From assembly GCA_015179045.1 (NCBI GenBank), contig WHUZ01000006.1, positions 310,001 through 374,000 on the forward strand: a stretch of DNA of 64,000 nt, read 5' to 3'. The stretch is from Kalaharituber pfeilii (Eukaryota > Ascomycota > Pezizomycetes > Pezizales > Pezizaceae). Position 1 is the first letter of the stretch. Every line of letters begins with the position of its first letter. Position numbers and translations under genes: made by a program. The notes beneath the pieces were generated by a model that was not told the origin of the DNA, did not search any database, and saw only the letters and a list, made by a program, of their open reading frames with translations. Shown one piece after another: positions 47,572 to 60,060 of the stretch.

Positions 47572-50249
47572 TTATTGCAAAAGTGGTGGAGCTGGTATAC
47601 TTTGCCACCAGTCACTATTTGGAACTGGATCGAGGTTGATTCCTTGCATATAACTATCCCACTGCTCCTGTTGAAATGTAAGTATTAGTACAAGGACATA
47701 AAATAGTGATTACATAGGGGAAAAACCATGAATACTAACCCAATCGAGGCCTCCTGGCATTAGGCCGTATATAGGAAAAGGCGAAAGGCCTCCCTCAGAA
47801 TGTGGTGGTGAAGTAGGGGAGTGCAGCCTGCCTGGAGTTACTCCCTCAGTCACTGTCAAGTCTGGTTCATTCACGGCGTTTGTCGTGTAAGCTGGGAACG
47901 GTTCACTTTTGGATGGCGGCGTAGGTATAGACTTGACTTCCGGAACCCTCGCTGGAGATATCATATTTGAATGTTGGTATACTTTGTCCAGAACCATACA
48001 TATTATGGCGTGCGTCTTGTGGGAATCGACGCTGCTCCCGGCTCCATCGCCGTCGTAATGAGCTCTTGCCCTCTCGAGCACCTCTATCACCTTTCTTGGG
48101 TTAACCTCTCCAACTTGAGCCCGCGCCTCCAATTCCCCTGCTTTCACAGACTCCCATAAATCGACACATAAGCTAATAGCAGCGTGTGCAAAATCATAAG
48201 ATGCTATTGCATCAGCAATGAACTTGATTTGTTTCACCATTGGGTCGTCGACTGAATTAAGAAAAAACTGGAAATCCATCATTACAATGCAAGATGCAAT
48301 TAACTCCTTTCGGCTATAGTTGAATTTCGGGCTTGCTCGAGCTCTAGAGGCGTATGGGCGATGGAGAGTAACTAGCGCTTTGTGGTATAAAAACTCCAGT
48401 AGTACGGCCTGTGCTGGTGGAGGCGAGGCTCCGCTAGATCCAGGTACATCAAGAGGCTTTCGAAGCTGGAAGTATGTTGGAATGGATGCATATGTCGCCC
48501 TCAATTCTGCGTCAAACCTCATTATCTCATCGTATCCTGGTCGTGGTCCTATAGCATTGGCATGTGCCACAATTTGACCGTACGTAAGGGTAAGTTTGGT
48601 CTTAAAAATCAAATAGGAGATATCTGTCTTCTGTTCATAATCATGCGGTGTAGGCATTTGAGTGAGATCCTCGATAATTTCATCGTCATTCAAATTTAGC
48701 GGTATCTGAGTGTCGAAATCGGTGTTCCTTATCATGGAAGGCAGTCCAATTTGAATGGAGTGGACAAAGTCCATACAGAGCAAGGATGTCCATAATCTCC
48801 TCCGAATTTCAATCTCGAAAGGTGGGAGTTTATACTGCTCCCCATCTCGGTGCAGGCCCATGACCATTGCTATCCGAATGATCCAGCCCATAAGCAACCA
48901 AGTATGGTCAGACCCGTAACTTCCAGACGTGCACATTAGATATAGTGTCCTAAGAGAATGGTAATGATATGATTTCTTCTTAGTAAATCCGCCAAGGACC
49001 AATGCTGCCTCCGATGCATTGCGATAGTGCTGAGCGAGTGTACTGGCTCTATCCTGATATTCGGCAGGGCCGTTTCCAGAGTACGCAAACATTTTCCACG
49101 ACGTGTGCATAATAATGAATAACAAAGCCAACCATAAGGGGTCCGCAGCTGTTGGGTTTGACCAGAAATCCTCATACTATTTGGAACAGAGATTTTCAGC
49201 TCGATTAAAAATTGCAGTAGGAATATTCTTTCTACGTACCTCCTTAAAAAATCCTGGCTTATGTATTATGTCTGATTATCTGAAGTTAGCAATTTATGTT
49301 GCGTACAATAAGTGGTAACGACTTACGATATATGGGATCATGCCATTGTAAGAAGTTCTCGATCACCCTATCGACGATAGGTCTTGGGAGTATCAGTTCG
49401 ATAAGCTCCTCTTTGGACATCCTGCTTCCGGCAGCAAATGGAAATGTTTCATTCTGGTCTGCCGTGTGGTCCGTCGTTTGGAATATCTTATCCTTTGCGT
49501 TTTGATAAAAGGATTTAATTTCAGATATCTACAATCATATTACAACTTCGTGCTCGAGAGAAAGGAGTAGGTTCATAAGCTCACCTCCTGTAGAATGGTG
49601 TGAATGTGCGTCTCGCCACGGAAATAGCTTGCGCCTCTGCCAACTTGCATTACTCCCAGGGCATGGCGAACCTCCTCAACTTGCGAATCTGGGTCTTCTT
49701 TGATTTTGTGGTGTCTTCCTTTAGTAAAGCCCGCAGGATCTGTCACCATTGAGTCGTCGTCGTAGTCAAAATCTTCATCATCGTCCTCTCCAGTAAAGGG
49801 TTTCCTACTGCGGTCGTGAGGAGTTCTTCTGTCCAAAACGGAGGAATCGCTTCCACTGATACTATGGTCCTGTTTACTGTGCATTAACGATAGTACAAGG
49901 CCCTCTAACCGGTCGATGCGTGACTGCATTTCGTCTGTTCCTGAGGTGTATAGCTTCCTAGGCCTTCTACAGCTCGAAGCATATGTGCATGAGTCGACGT
50001 CGTTGCGCTTGACGCAGTTCTCGCAAGGGGACTGGCGGTTGCACTTCAATCTACGCCATTCGTGAATTTCAGTGCTTATCCTGTGGAAGAAGGACGTGAA
50101 GTGGAATAAAAAAGAGAGGTGCCATACTTGCGATTTCTACATGGGCCGCAACTGACGGGAATGCGGTTTCGCTTCTTTTTCTCGATCCGAAACTGTGAGT
50201 GCTCCGGCGAGTGGCTGGAGATGCTGGGGGACGTCGACGATGTTGGCAT
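47572..50249 (-). CDS. Zn2Cys6 fungal-specific transcription factor
   Basis: Six exons: 50249-50128, 50050-49585, 49528-49327, 49271-49240, 49176-47740 and 47667-47572, with introns of 77, 56, 55, 63 and 72 bp. The product is 784 residues. The binuclear zinc cluster is complete, with Cys at about residues 34, 37, 44, 50, 53 and 62 (CGPCRNRKLKCNRQSPCENC is split by intron 1), preceded by a basic EKKKRNR stretch. A coiled-coil-like MQSRIDRLEGLVLSLMHSK follows as a dimerisation helix. An acidic linker precedes the middle homology region (Fungal_trans), with landmarks NFLQWHDPIYHIIHKPGFFKE (built from three exons, one only 32 bp) and WLLMGWIIRIAMVMGLHRDG followed by RRRLWTSLLCMD. The last exon ends QGINLDPVPNSDWWQSIP, an acidic/aromatic tail. 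Nuclear regulator; target genes unknown. The neighbours do not point to a biosynthetic cluster. Confidence 0.92.
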
Positions 50250-53200
50250 GACTGCTAATTCTTAACACTTTGCGATGTGCAATTTTTGGGGGTGGCTGGC
50301 CTCGCTTCTGGCGGTAGAGGTAGTCCAGCTAGGCGTTTAAGTCCGAGAAGGCAGACTACAGAGCGATAGGGGAAACATTCGAACGTCCTAGCACTGGGCG
50401 GGGGAGGAAGGGGGGGTGGAAGGGGGTTGGAAGGGGGTTGGTCTGCTTTTGGGGGAGGGGATGTTGGATGTGGGCTGGGGCTGGGAGGTGAGCAGCGGCG
50501 GCGGCGATGGGGGGGGGGGAGGGCGTAGGGGGGCAAGCCAAGCTCTCGTCGAGCGCAGCCTCTGCGTTCAGGCGGCCGGGCTGCAGAGCTGAGGCTGCAG
50601 TGCAGCAGCAGGAGAGCAGCACAGCACACCGCAGCCCAGCTTGCAGCAGCCAGGGGCAGCCTCCAGCGATGCACATGATAGTGGCCGGCAGCAGCAGCAG
50701 CAGCGCGGCGCAACCACGTCCGCCCAGGCTACAGCAGCCCCAGCCCAGCCCCTACCTGGGATCGAGCGCCCGCAGGATGTGCAGCGCTGCGGCTCGCCCG
50801 TAGAGCCATCGCCCACTCCGCCCCGGAGACGAGTGCCCCGCGCGAATGGGCAGGGGTGCAAGGCTGGGATGTCTGTTCGCGCCCAGCGCTCGAAGCGTCC
50901 CAGCTTATGGCCGATAAGCAGCGTATGAATATGTAGTGTATGCACTACTGTAGTATGATGCAGGAGTGCCCATCACAAATCCCCCCCCAGTGCCAGTATC
51001 ATATCGAACCAATTCTCCTGACATGCGCGCACCCTCAGCCCTGCCCTTTGACGCTGAAGCATGCGGCTTCTAACTTGGTAAAGTTCCTGCAATGAGAACC
51101 GGTGCCTGCGCTACCCAGTCTCGTCGCGTAGTCTTGTCTGGGGACTAGCATGCCTTGATGACGCTCCTTAGCATCATAGCCCTGTTGAAGCCACCCAGCA
51201 CCACTGCACTCCCCCGCTTTGCCATCCGCACTAGACCTAAAAGCCCGATATCACCTTTGCCCTTCGGTACCTTGTCAATATATTCCGGTCTAAATCTATT
51301 TAATCCCCTTTGCTATGCAGTGCACAAGGCTGAAGGCAGTTAAAGAATTGGTCCATAGTGCTGCATGCCATATTCCACGAGGGCCAATACCTCATTCCCA
51401 TGGTCATCCGTTTCGCGCGATCAGACCGTCCCCGCTCAAATGAATTTGTCTCCAGAATATGTATGTTCGTCAAAGCCAATCGAGCGAGCGAGGGCAGTGA
51501 TGAGTTTTTTTCAACCATATAAAGATGAAAAATCCGTACATCGTGCCTAGCTGATGACAAAAATTGCAAGATAGGCTGTTTGTGTGTGTTGACAGTTTCC
51601 TCGGCAAAAAGCGGCAGTTACAACTTCTGGCTTAGAAATCCTCGTGGAACAAGTATTTTAAGGTAACCAGTCACCTCGCATCATTCTCAATACTTCGAAG
51701 TAGTTCTCCCCTTACCGATCTTTTCTGCTCAATCAAAGGATGCTGTGAACGTCTTCACGTTCCGTGAAATGTTTGTGTTATTACCATCCGGATTGCAATC
51801 TTGATTATAATCTGTGCTAAATCTGTGATCTTTCTAAGTATCAAAGGCTGCAAAAAGACCAGCGTGCCCGCGAAAAACCATGCCATAGGGGCTTTCGTAA
51901 CAGGTGCGTTACCCTGAAAGCGTTAAACCTATGATTCGTTAATGAAGCCCATTAAGCTTATCGTTAAAGAATAATTATCGGCTCGTTAGTTGTACACCTA
52001 TACTAAGTTTTCTAATTATTTGGCAACTTTACTTCACAGATTAGCTGCTGTTTTATAGTTTTTTGCCATCACGAATCCCTTAATTTTAAATATCTCAACT
52101 CCGTCGATTAAGCTAATCATCCTGACCTCGCCAGCCCTTTGGCAAGATGGAGAAAATGCTTTGCTTGTATGCTGTGAGTGGAACTAGCAGCTCAGGATTG
52201 CTAGTGCTGTAGTTAGAGCCCTAGCAGTACTAGTACAGTACTAGACATCATTAGATCAGGACTTGTACTTCAAACGTGGAAGACTTTCTTGACATTAAAG
52301 CTGTGGAATGAGGTACTTAACGTACATCCATCATGATTTCACCTCATTACCTTAAGTTGACATAGCAGAAGTCTTCGTTCGTGTCTTGAGTTTCGTTCAC
52401 TATCAAGAGGTAAGGTATATGCTCACCATATCAATGTGAAGTACAAAACATTTCACGCCCTCTCAATTTATAATCTCATGAACAAACACTTAGCAATTTA
52501 CGAGGTTTGAAATGGAATCTTCTGGCCTAGCTATTTCATTTGGGAGAATTCTCCAGCCTCTTTCATGAAATCTAAATCTCTCAGGCTCTAATGAAACTTC
52601 TTTCTATTTAGAAGGCTTGGTGACTGTGTTTTAACAGCATATCCACCTATCATGAAGAAGATTGGAATGAGGGTAATATATAAAACAAGTAAATTTGAGG
52701 AGACACTTCCCTCTGGTATCTATCCTGTGACTGTGCCGCAAAGAGGATATAGTGCGCTTTTGTACATAAGTACTAGAAATATTTAAGAAATATCCGGCCC
52801 GACTTTTCGGATCTCAAAATCTGGTCACCTCCATACAAATTTTTATCCAGTGATATTATAAACAGCTCGAGACTAGTCTCAAACAGGATAAACTTTTGCT
52901 TCTGCCAGATTTCGTCTTCTATGGTGACGATATAATCTGAATACATCAGTCTGGGCACGAGATACACATTCGCTATGAAGTTGAAAACAGCAACTGATTA
53001 TTTTTTTAAAGAGAAATACCTCTATGCTATGGCGCGGCACTCAATTCAAGATAACTTCGCCTATGATTATTGGTACAGTCAATTAACTTATACAGAGCAA
53101 GTGTACAAACAGTAGTGACTCGGAAATGCAAAACCAGTACGACACCCCAATCTTGGTCAACTCCAGATACCAGCAAGAATGAGGAAAATGAAAGCAGTAA

Positions 53201-53432
53201 GCAAATAATTATCACTTAAAGTGTTTAGCCCTGTTACTGAACAAGCATTCTGCCACTTGAGAACGCTTAGAAAGCTCAGAGCAAAAATAGGGAGAGAAAC
53301 AAGCTTGTAAGGAAAGACAAACGACGGCAGCTATCCACGAGATGGATAGTCAAAGGGTAATACAAGAAAGACCGGCCTTAGCCAACAGCGTGCTGTGGGC
53401 AGCCATACCACTGGTAGGAAAATGCCCCTGAA
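50250..53432. other. Intergenic: GC-rich promoter island, then unrecognised DNA
   Basis: From 50250 to about 50930 the sequence is GC-rich, with many G runs at 50398-50530 (C runs on the coding strand of the Zn2Cys6 gene) and CAG/CAGCAG repeats at 50600-50710. It probably contains that gene's promoter; the long overlapping open frames there are compositional. From 50.9 to 53.4 kb I see no coding region, RNA gene or recognisable repeat. The end at 53432 is the 3' flank of the NTF2-like gene. Confidence 0.45.
50398..50530. repeat. G-run-rich promoter tract
   Basis: Repeated runs of three to nine G, located 150-280 bp upstream of the Zn2Cys6 start and C/T-rich on its coding strand. Confidence 0.6.
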
Positions 53433-55099
53433 TCAGAAGTCCCAAAAGGAGCTTGGTTGCGTATCCTTTCGAACTGGAACATTTGATGTCCTTTGGTTTT
53501 CTTTTTTGTCCTCCTCTTCTGTAAAGTCCCAAAATGAGCTTGTCCCCTTGCGGCCACCCATTCCATCGCCTGTTGTCTTGTATATAGTTCTGTTGCCGCC
53601 CGCCAGCTGTTCAACCTGTGCGGGCTTCCGATCTACATCATCCTCTTGGCTTTTCTCTATTCTGGTAACTTTGGGAACTACTTTAGGAACACTTTTAATA
53701 GGCTCGTCATCATCGATAACTTTCCGCCCTCCCATACCGTCGCCTCTAGTCTTGTAAATGGTCCTGCCACCACCACCAAGCTGCTCAACATCACAGCCCA
53801 AATTTGAGTCCATATCCTTCAGTGCCGCTTTACGGTCGGCAGTAGAGACTTTAGCCGCTGAATATGGCTTTGCAGGAGACTCGTCCGCGATTACAAAGTG
53901 ACTCTGAGCATCTCGCTTTGCATGACTTTGGGCTTCAAGCCTTGCGTTTGCATTGCTCTGGGCGCCTGTCACGGAACCCCTGGCGGCAATAGTCTCATCG
54001 TCATCTCCCCAGGAGAAGTGTCGGACTCCGTCAGGTCGGATGCGTACAGGCCTCTTCTCTGGGGTACTAAAATCTGCAAAGTCCCACGAAGCTTTGTTTC
54101 TAGATTCTTTAACTGGAGCTAGAGCAGGAGGGACTTCAGGGGCCTCATCACCGAAGTCGAAATGGGCATACTTTTGAGGGTTAACCTTGACTGAGTCCTG
54201 TAACTGCTGCTGAGTTGCTCCGTCCTCCCCACTTTCATCCAAGAAGTTATAGGAACGTCCACGGTTGTATTGCGCTGGTGCTCTTGGAGGCACAGCCTCA
54301 TCAGTTTTGCCTCCTTTTGTGGAAGTTGACTCGTTGTCGGAACTAACGAAGAGTTCACTTAAATCACGGGGTGGGGGTTTTGCAGAGTTGCGAGGAGGAA
54401 TAACAGCTGGCTTGTTGAAAGTTTCAGGCTCTGGTTCCCTAGGCGTGAAAAGTGATAGAGTTGAATGGGGATCAGGTGTGGGTCTAATGCTTGCGGTAGA
54501 GCTATTAGAAGCATTGGAGACACCACGGTCTCGTGTCTGAGGCGTGGCTTCAATACTGGAGCTGGTCAATGTGACCTTCGATGCAGACAATTGCACGACC
54601 TTGGATTGCTCATGGCCTTCTTTTATAGGCCAATTGCGGCCAGTTCTGCCGATGACACCCATCTGCTTGAGAAGAGTGCCTTGATCCCAATAAAGGCGTA
54701 TCTGGGAAATGTGGCCATCTATGAAGGTGACAACGTGAATCTAGATAAAAATCAGTTATGCTCATTGCTTAAAAGGAGATTGGAACGAACCAGTACAAAT
54801 GTTGCAGTTTGGTCCGCAAGAAAGTTGTCATCCAAACCGGGCAAATAAAAGCCTCCACTGGTCTTGAACTCAATAGTAGTCTCTGTCTCAAGGACCAGTG
54901 AATCTTGTGTCTCAAAAGCAGATAAGACATTCTCAGACTTCTTTTCAAGCTGGTTGTTCTGGCTATTGAGATGACTGATAATCGACTCTCCACTGACTGA
55001 TTGCGCAGTTGTTATATAATGCAGCCCTGCAGTTGACTTCGTAAGGGCGGATGCCTTAGGCGAGGACAAGAAACGAAGATAGGACTTTTGGAGAGACAT
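53433..55099 (-). CDS. NTF2-like domain protein with repeated IYKT/GMGGRK and FWDF motifs
   Basis: Two exons, 55099-54791 and 54740-53433, with a 50-bp intron (donor GTTCGT, acceptor ATCTAG), give 538 residues. Residues about 1-145 resemble an NTF2-like fold: the ETETTIEFKTSGGFYLPG strand pair, then IHVVTFIDGHISQIRLYWDQGTLLKQ rebuilt across the splice. The rest looks disordered but carries conserved short motifs: FLDESGEDG, HFDFGDE, WDFADF, HFSWGDDDE, and two copies of a VEQL(G/A)GG-RTIYKT-GDGMGGRK module (about residues 400-425 and 465-490). SSFWDF occurs twice near the end, the second time as the last residues. Regularly spaced aromatic-acidic motifs in a disordered chain suggest short binding sites for one partner. 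I recognise the architecture as a conserved ascomycete protein but know no function for it. The gene is well supported. Confidence 0.83.
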
Positions 55100-56189
55100 A
55101 TTCTTTGATCCTGATGGATATAGAGCAGAGGTGAGTTCAAATGGTAAATGATATCCCTTGTGTAAATAGTTTTTTGGTGTTGAAGGAACTACTGAAGGAG
55201 GGGAAATGACGCTGGAACAAAAGTAGTAGGGAAGGGTAAGAATTTCTATTGATATGCGCAGTCAGAAGCACCGGATGTGACAATGAAACCCAAAAGCCCG
55301 AAAGTAGTGTACAGGACTCGAGCCGAGCGAGTACGAACAAATAGAGCGGTAGCCTGGCAGCAACCAGATTACAACGGCACAACTGAGTGGGAAGCTCGCT
55401 CAGGTGGGCGGGAATGAAAAGACTGGGCTGTGAGCAGCTGTGATTCCAAAGGCTGATAAGAGGATCAAGAAAATTTGTGCAGGAGAATTGAAGTGGTAGG
55501 ACGTGGGGAAAATGAAAAAGAAGAGATGTAAATGCTCTCAAGCTGGATTGCAGTCCAAGCAATTCACTCCGAAATGAAGATACCGGTGAGGTATGTGGAT
55601 GGGGGGTGCCGAAGGGAGCGTGGAAGAAAGGGTGGAGAGAGGGGGTCAGCGGGATTAGGAGGAGCAGTTAAAAGATGATGGCTCTTGAAAAAGGCGCCGC
55701 GCGGAGGCAGCACGGAGTATGGTACCTCCTTAGGAACTGACGGTTAGAGAGTGGGTACTAGGGTAGGTAGTTGGGGGGGGGGGGGGGGGGGGGGCTCTCC
55801 TCTCCAGAATTAAATTGACGAGAGACTTTGAAACCGCCCAACGTCAACCCAAGCCCACCAGGCTCAAGGGCTGCCTATCATATGGTTCCTATCATACTGT
55901 GAGAAGAGTACAGTAAGTACCGGCGCCGCGCTTTACTGCTCAGTTGGCAGGGGGCAGGGCGGAGGGGCCCGGACGGAGCTGGGTGAGCTTGGCGTGGGGT
56001 TTGGACTGCATTGCAACCAGGAGCACTCTTTAACGCGAATCGCCTCCTCCGTGTTCCTCATACATACATACATGTACTAGTATGACTACATCAAGTAGGC
56101 ACTCGCACTGTACTCGCACTCGTGCTCGAGTACAGTACAGCGCGTGGCATGCGACGAAGTATTGAAATTAAAATTTAATCGGGGGTATA
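55100..56189. other. Promoter of NTF2-like gene, G-run
   Basis: About 1.1 kb without a supported gene. The first 500-700 bp should be promoter/5' UTR of the gene starting at 55099. A GA-rich segment at 55590-55670 and an uninterrupted G22 run at 55773-55794 are C/T-rich on that gene's strand. Confidence 0.5.
55773..55794. repeat. poly(G) run, 22 bases
   Basis: Homopolymer in noncoding DNA; the exact length may be a sequencing artefact. Confidence 0.8.
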
Positions 56190-56612
56190 CAGTTTTCCCT
56201 TGCTATACCGGATCTGTAAAATCCGGCCTTTTTCGTCCGGTATAGCAAGGTTCCGTTATAGAATAAAATGCTTGGCAGAACAGAATAGGGATGGGCAGGA
56301 AAATTAATGTAATTGGGAACAACGACAGCCTAATTTTATTATGTAATGTTAAGTTTAGTAAGCATCTGAAAGGTGAATGCAATGTGAGATAGCCAAGATT
56401 GGACGTATCAGTGTTAGTGTATCCGGTATAGCAAATATTATTTGTATGGAGACAGGGGGGTAAGTGCCTGGCAATTCCTGTCCGGTCCGGTATTCTTAGT
56501 GCGTCCGGTATAGCAAGAGGGTTTTGTATGGGAGCGGTATGTAGCAGCCTGAGAGTATCCGGTATAGCAAGGTTTCCGGTACAACGAGGTCCGGTATAGC
56601 AAGGGAAAACTG
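56190..56612. mobile_element. Pogo-like TIR element (MITE), best-preserved copy
   Basis: Perfect 23-bp terminal inverted repeats start CAGTTTTCCCTTGCTATACC at 56190 and end with its reverse complement at 56612, flanked by TA on both sides. CAGT ends plus a TA target duplication are typical of the pogo/Tigger branch of Tc1/mariner. The 423-bp interior has no transposase and contains at least four further copies of the TCCGGTATAGCAA motif in both orientations, so the ends look reiterated inside. It must be moved by a transposase encoded elsewhere, if it is active at all. Confidence 0.8.
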
Positions 56613-57905
56613 TACTTTACATGAGCCAGATCCTGAGGCGCCATAAGGCCGGCGGGCCGCATGCGCACCGATACAGTGGTACTTAGGTGGCTAAGTACAT
56701 TCTGTTCATGGGTTGCGATTCACCCACCAAGTGAGTGCAGTACTAGTAGGATAGGTACATATAAGTACTAGTACATAAGTATGACATGCAAGCATGTAGC
56801 AGGCGCGGCGGTTGTGCAGGGCCGCGCATTTGCAGCATTGTACATCTGCAGGTGATACAGGCGTGTCTCGTGTATCTCGTGACTAGGTCTTAACAGAATC
56901 ATCGATGAATGCTTCTGTACTATAAAATTATCTCCTTGACAGGGTTATCCCTACCGTCCAGAAAGGAGAAAACCTTTTCGGACTATTCTAGTTGTAAAAG
57001 GGCGTCCACCCTAAATTGACGCGTTTTCAGTACTATCAATTGCAACTAATAGATTCTATCCCTTCTAAACTAACATTTCAAATGTATAAAATATATATAT
57101 TTCACTGTTAACTTCTAAGATAGACACTTCTTTCTCCATTTACATGTATTTGATTCTTTAACTGAGAGAATTTATGTATTATTGGAATAAGATTCAGTCA
57201 TAACATTTCAATCTGGTTTCACCAAGTAGTTTTATTATGGTTGCCATCACACCTAAGACAGTTTCTAAATTAAAAACATTGATGGCATTAACAGGAGTTT
57301 GTGCATTTTTGCTGGCATCGAAAAGGTTTTCTCGTCCAGAAACAGCGTTCCAGGCCATCTAGACAGTACTAAGTAGTCGTCTTGGCCCCATCCGCCAGCC
57401 TCGGAGGCTACTGTACATACCATCGCCAGTCACGCACTGATCATGTTCTACGAGATCAATAATCTAAATGGACAGCCCAAGAGGCTGAGACTGTCAAAGA
57501 ATACTTGTGTGTACCAAACTGTATGTAACGTCTCGTACTACTAATCCATGTAACCTCTCAAAGGAGTACATCTTTGGTTCAGGAATCCAATTATAAGCCA
57601 GCCAACTATGGATATACGTAGTGTCGCTTACTACCGGATCACTTCTTGGCTGCCACTGTATGGTCATGCTAATAATGGGGACGTGATGGCGTTCCCGTTC
57701 TTTGTTCTATACTTGATACTAACATATATTCTCAGGACGAGGCTAATATATTCTAGCCTAGCCCAGAATTCTAGCCATCGATGCGATTGTTCATGGTGTC
57801 TTGGTCAATTGTTAGTCAACAGTAAACTCACGTGACTAACCTAGCCCGTTTATCAAGCCAGGCGAACGGGTGGCTTGGGACAACCAGTCAAAAGTTTGAT
57901 GTACT

Positions 57906-58745
57906 CCTACAGTACTCGGGGTTGCCAGTAAGTCTGTGGAGTTATGCAGCGCCAAGGTACTCACGTGGATTCACATGGTACTTCTGCTGCAGCTGTGATA
58001 GGTCAGTCAGTAAACAAGTTGAACGCGCGCGGTTGCAACAGAAAATAAACAGTAGATCATGAGAGCCCGGTATCGGTAGCTCTCTGTTTTCACGTCTGAT
58101 TGCTCTCTATCAGCAGCTTCAGCTCAATAGGTAGGTTTGATAGCTCTTCTACTATATCTAACTTGTTAGCTAACTTAATGATTTTTCTATTAGTGTTGAC
58201 AGTCCTCTGCTAGCACTAGTACTCCACTGGGCACGAGAACAGTACTGTGGGAGAATTCCTTCTCTCAAAGCCGGAAATCTTAAGAAAGAACTGTACTTGT
58301 ATGATGTAGGTTAGGAGAAAGGAGCAGAATCTCCGTCCTGCCCCCCCTTACATACAAGTATACAGGATACGACACATACCCCCCCCTCTTTCAGCAACAG
58401 CCTGATGGGGAGGCGACGCCTATTGATTTTCACTTGTGGTATGAGTTTTTTTTTTTTTTTTTATTTCTTCCTACAAGTTTCAAGTTTTTTGAGTTTTTCA
58501 AGTGCGTTCCATGGTTGCAATATTTTTTTTTGCGTCGTTTTACGAAATTTTTGCATTTTCTCATATATTAGTGTTGTCGTGTATATAGCATTTTATCATA
58601 CTAAAAGTCTGTGGAAAAATTTTGCGGGTTTCCCATACCTTGGCTCCATAGGCCCCATAGCAACAGAAGTACCACGTGAATCCACGTGAGTATCTTGGCT
58701 CTGCATAATTCCACAGACTTTGCCGCACCCCCGAGTACTTGGGGG
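57906..58745. mobile_element. TIR element with diverged ~90-bp ends
   Basis: The left end (57911-57998) includes AGTACTCGGGG, AAGTCTGTGGA and TACTCACGTGGATTCACATG. The right end (58652-58742), reverse-complemented, includes AGTACTCGGGG, AAGTCTGTGGA and TACTCACGTGGATTCACGTG. The arms are roughly 85 percent alike over about 90 bp. The interior of about 650 bp has no recognisable protein (the open frame at 58405-58689 is T-rich and unconserved). Exact boundaries and target duplication are not determined. Confidence 0.6.
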
Positions 58746-59226
58746 TAAGGGTAAGTCTTCAGAAGCGCATACAATGTGACAGGGATAGTTGCTAGGATAG
58801 AGTTGACCTGTTGGTTATGTAATACTTGTTATTCTACACGTATTTTCTGTAGTTTCCTACACGCTTCACAGAGTAACACGCTTTAATTCTTTGTTTTTCA
58901 ACCAACTTACAGAACTCCATTTCCCAGTCACAGCGTCGAATCACCTGCTGAAGCCTGCATACAATATCAAAATGAAAAGTTCAGTCATGAGATTCACAAT
59001 CGAGAAACTACTCAAGTTCAGCATGTCAGAATTATTATTGTACGCGATGAATGCACAAACAAGGTGGAAAACCTCAGGAAGAGTGGGATAAAATAACAAA
59101 AGAACAGGTCCTATCATTAGTTAGAAGTGCGCCAGATTAGCTTTGCTGTTATGGCTGTTGGGTGATAATTATGCAACAATTTATTGACTTGTATGCAGTT
59201 AAAATTACGTGTGTCGTATTTTTGTG

Positions 59227-59235
59227 TGTAAAACC
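59227..59235. repeat. 9-bp target-site duplication, left copy
   Basis: TGTAAAACC directly outside the left TIR; the same nine bases occur at 62480-62488 directly outside the right TIR. Confidence 0.85.
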
Positions 59236-59689
59236 TAGTCTCGTAACCAGACGCTGACTAAGCGGACTTTCATGCATGGGTGTTGCTCCGCTTAGGAGCG
59301 TCTGGGAGATCTTGACCCGCTTTTGTTAGTGACAAGTTTTGCTGGGCGGAAACCCTGCCGGCGGAAATGCAACCAGCTAGCGGAATGGCTTTCCGGTGTC
59401 CGATTCTAGCTTTCCGCCAACCAAACTACCTTTCTACTTAATTTTGAACATCATTACCAGCCTTCTACCACTCAGTTTTAATTGTATTTGGTGAGACATT
59501 GTGAATAGAAATTGTACTTGCTGATAAATAATTTCTTTGAACCTAAGAGCCTGAGTGGTAGAATAGTAGCAGTAGTAGAGTATATAATCTCTATGGTCCT
59601 ATGGAGAATAAGTAAACTTTACTATGTAGCTAAAGCTATAGCAGTTTAGCAGTGGCAGTCTATGGCAGTTCAGCGAGCAGTGCAGTTTA

Positions 59690-60060
59690 GCAGATTTTAG
59701 CAGTTAGGTAAATTATAATGCCAGTGGACTATAGCTTTCCAGTGAACTACACTTATACCTTCTGATAGACTATGGCTTCAAGTTTTCAGTAGACTATGAT
59801 AGTAGCAAACATGGCAGCTGTAATAGTAGCAGACTATGGCTTTCCGATGAACTACAACTTCTAATGGACTATGATGGTAGTGGATTATGGCTTTCTAATG
59901 AACTATGACTTCCAACGGACTATGATAGTAGTGGATTATAGCTTTCCAATGAACTATGACTTCCAATAGACTATGATAGTAGCGGATTATGTCTTTCCAA
60001 CAAACTGCGACTCCCAGCAGCTATGACAGTAGTAGACTATAGCTTTCCAATAGACTATGG
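59690..60060. repeat. Degenerate ~50-bp tandem repeat inside the TIR element
   Basis: Repeated phrases of the type GGCTTTCCAATGAACTATGA / CTTCCAATGGACTATGATAG recur about every 50 bp. Copies are imperfect. Confidence 0.7.

Noticed and set aside
50255..50945. Long overlapping frames upstream of the Zn2Cys6 gene
   Set aside because: G/C-run composition removes stops on both strands; they sit where that gene's promoter should be.
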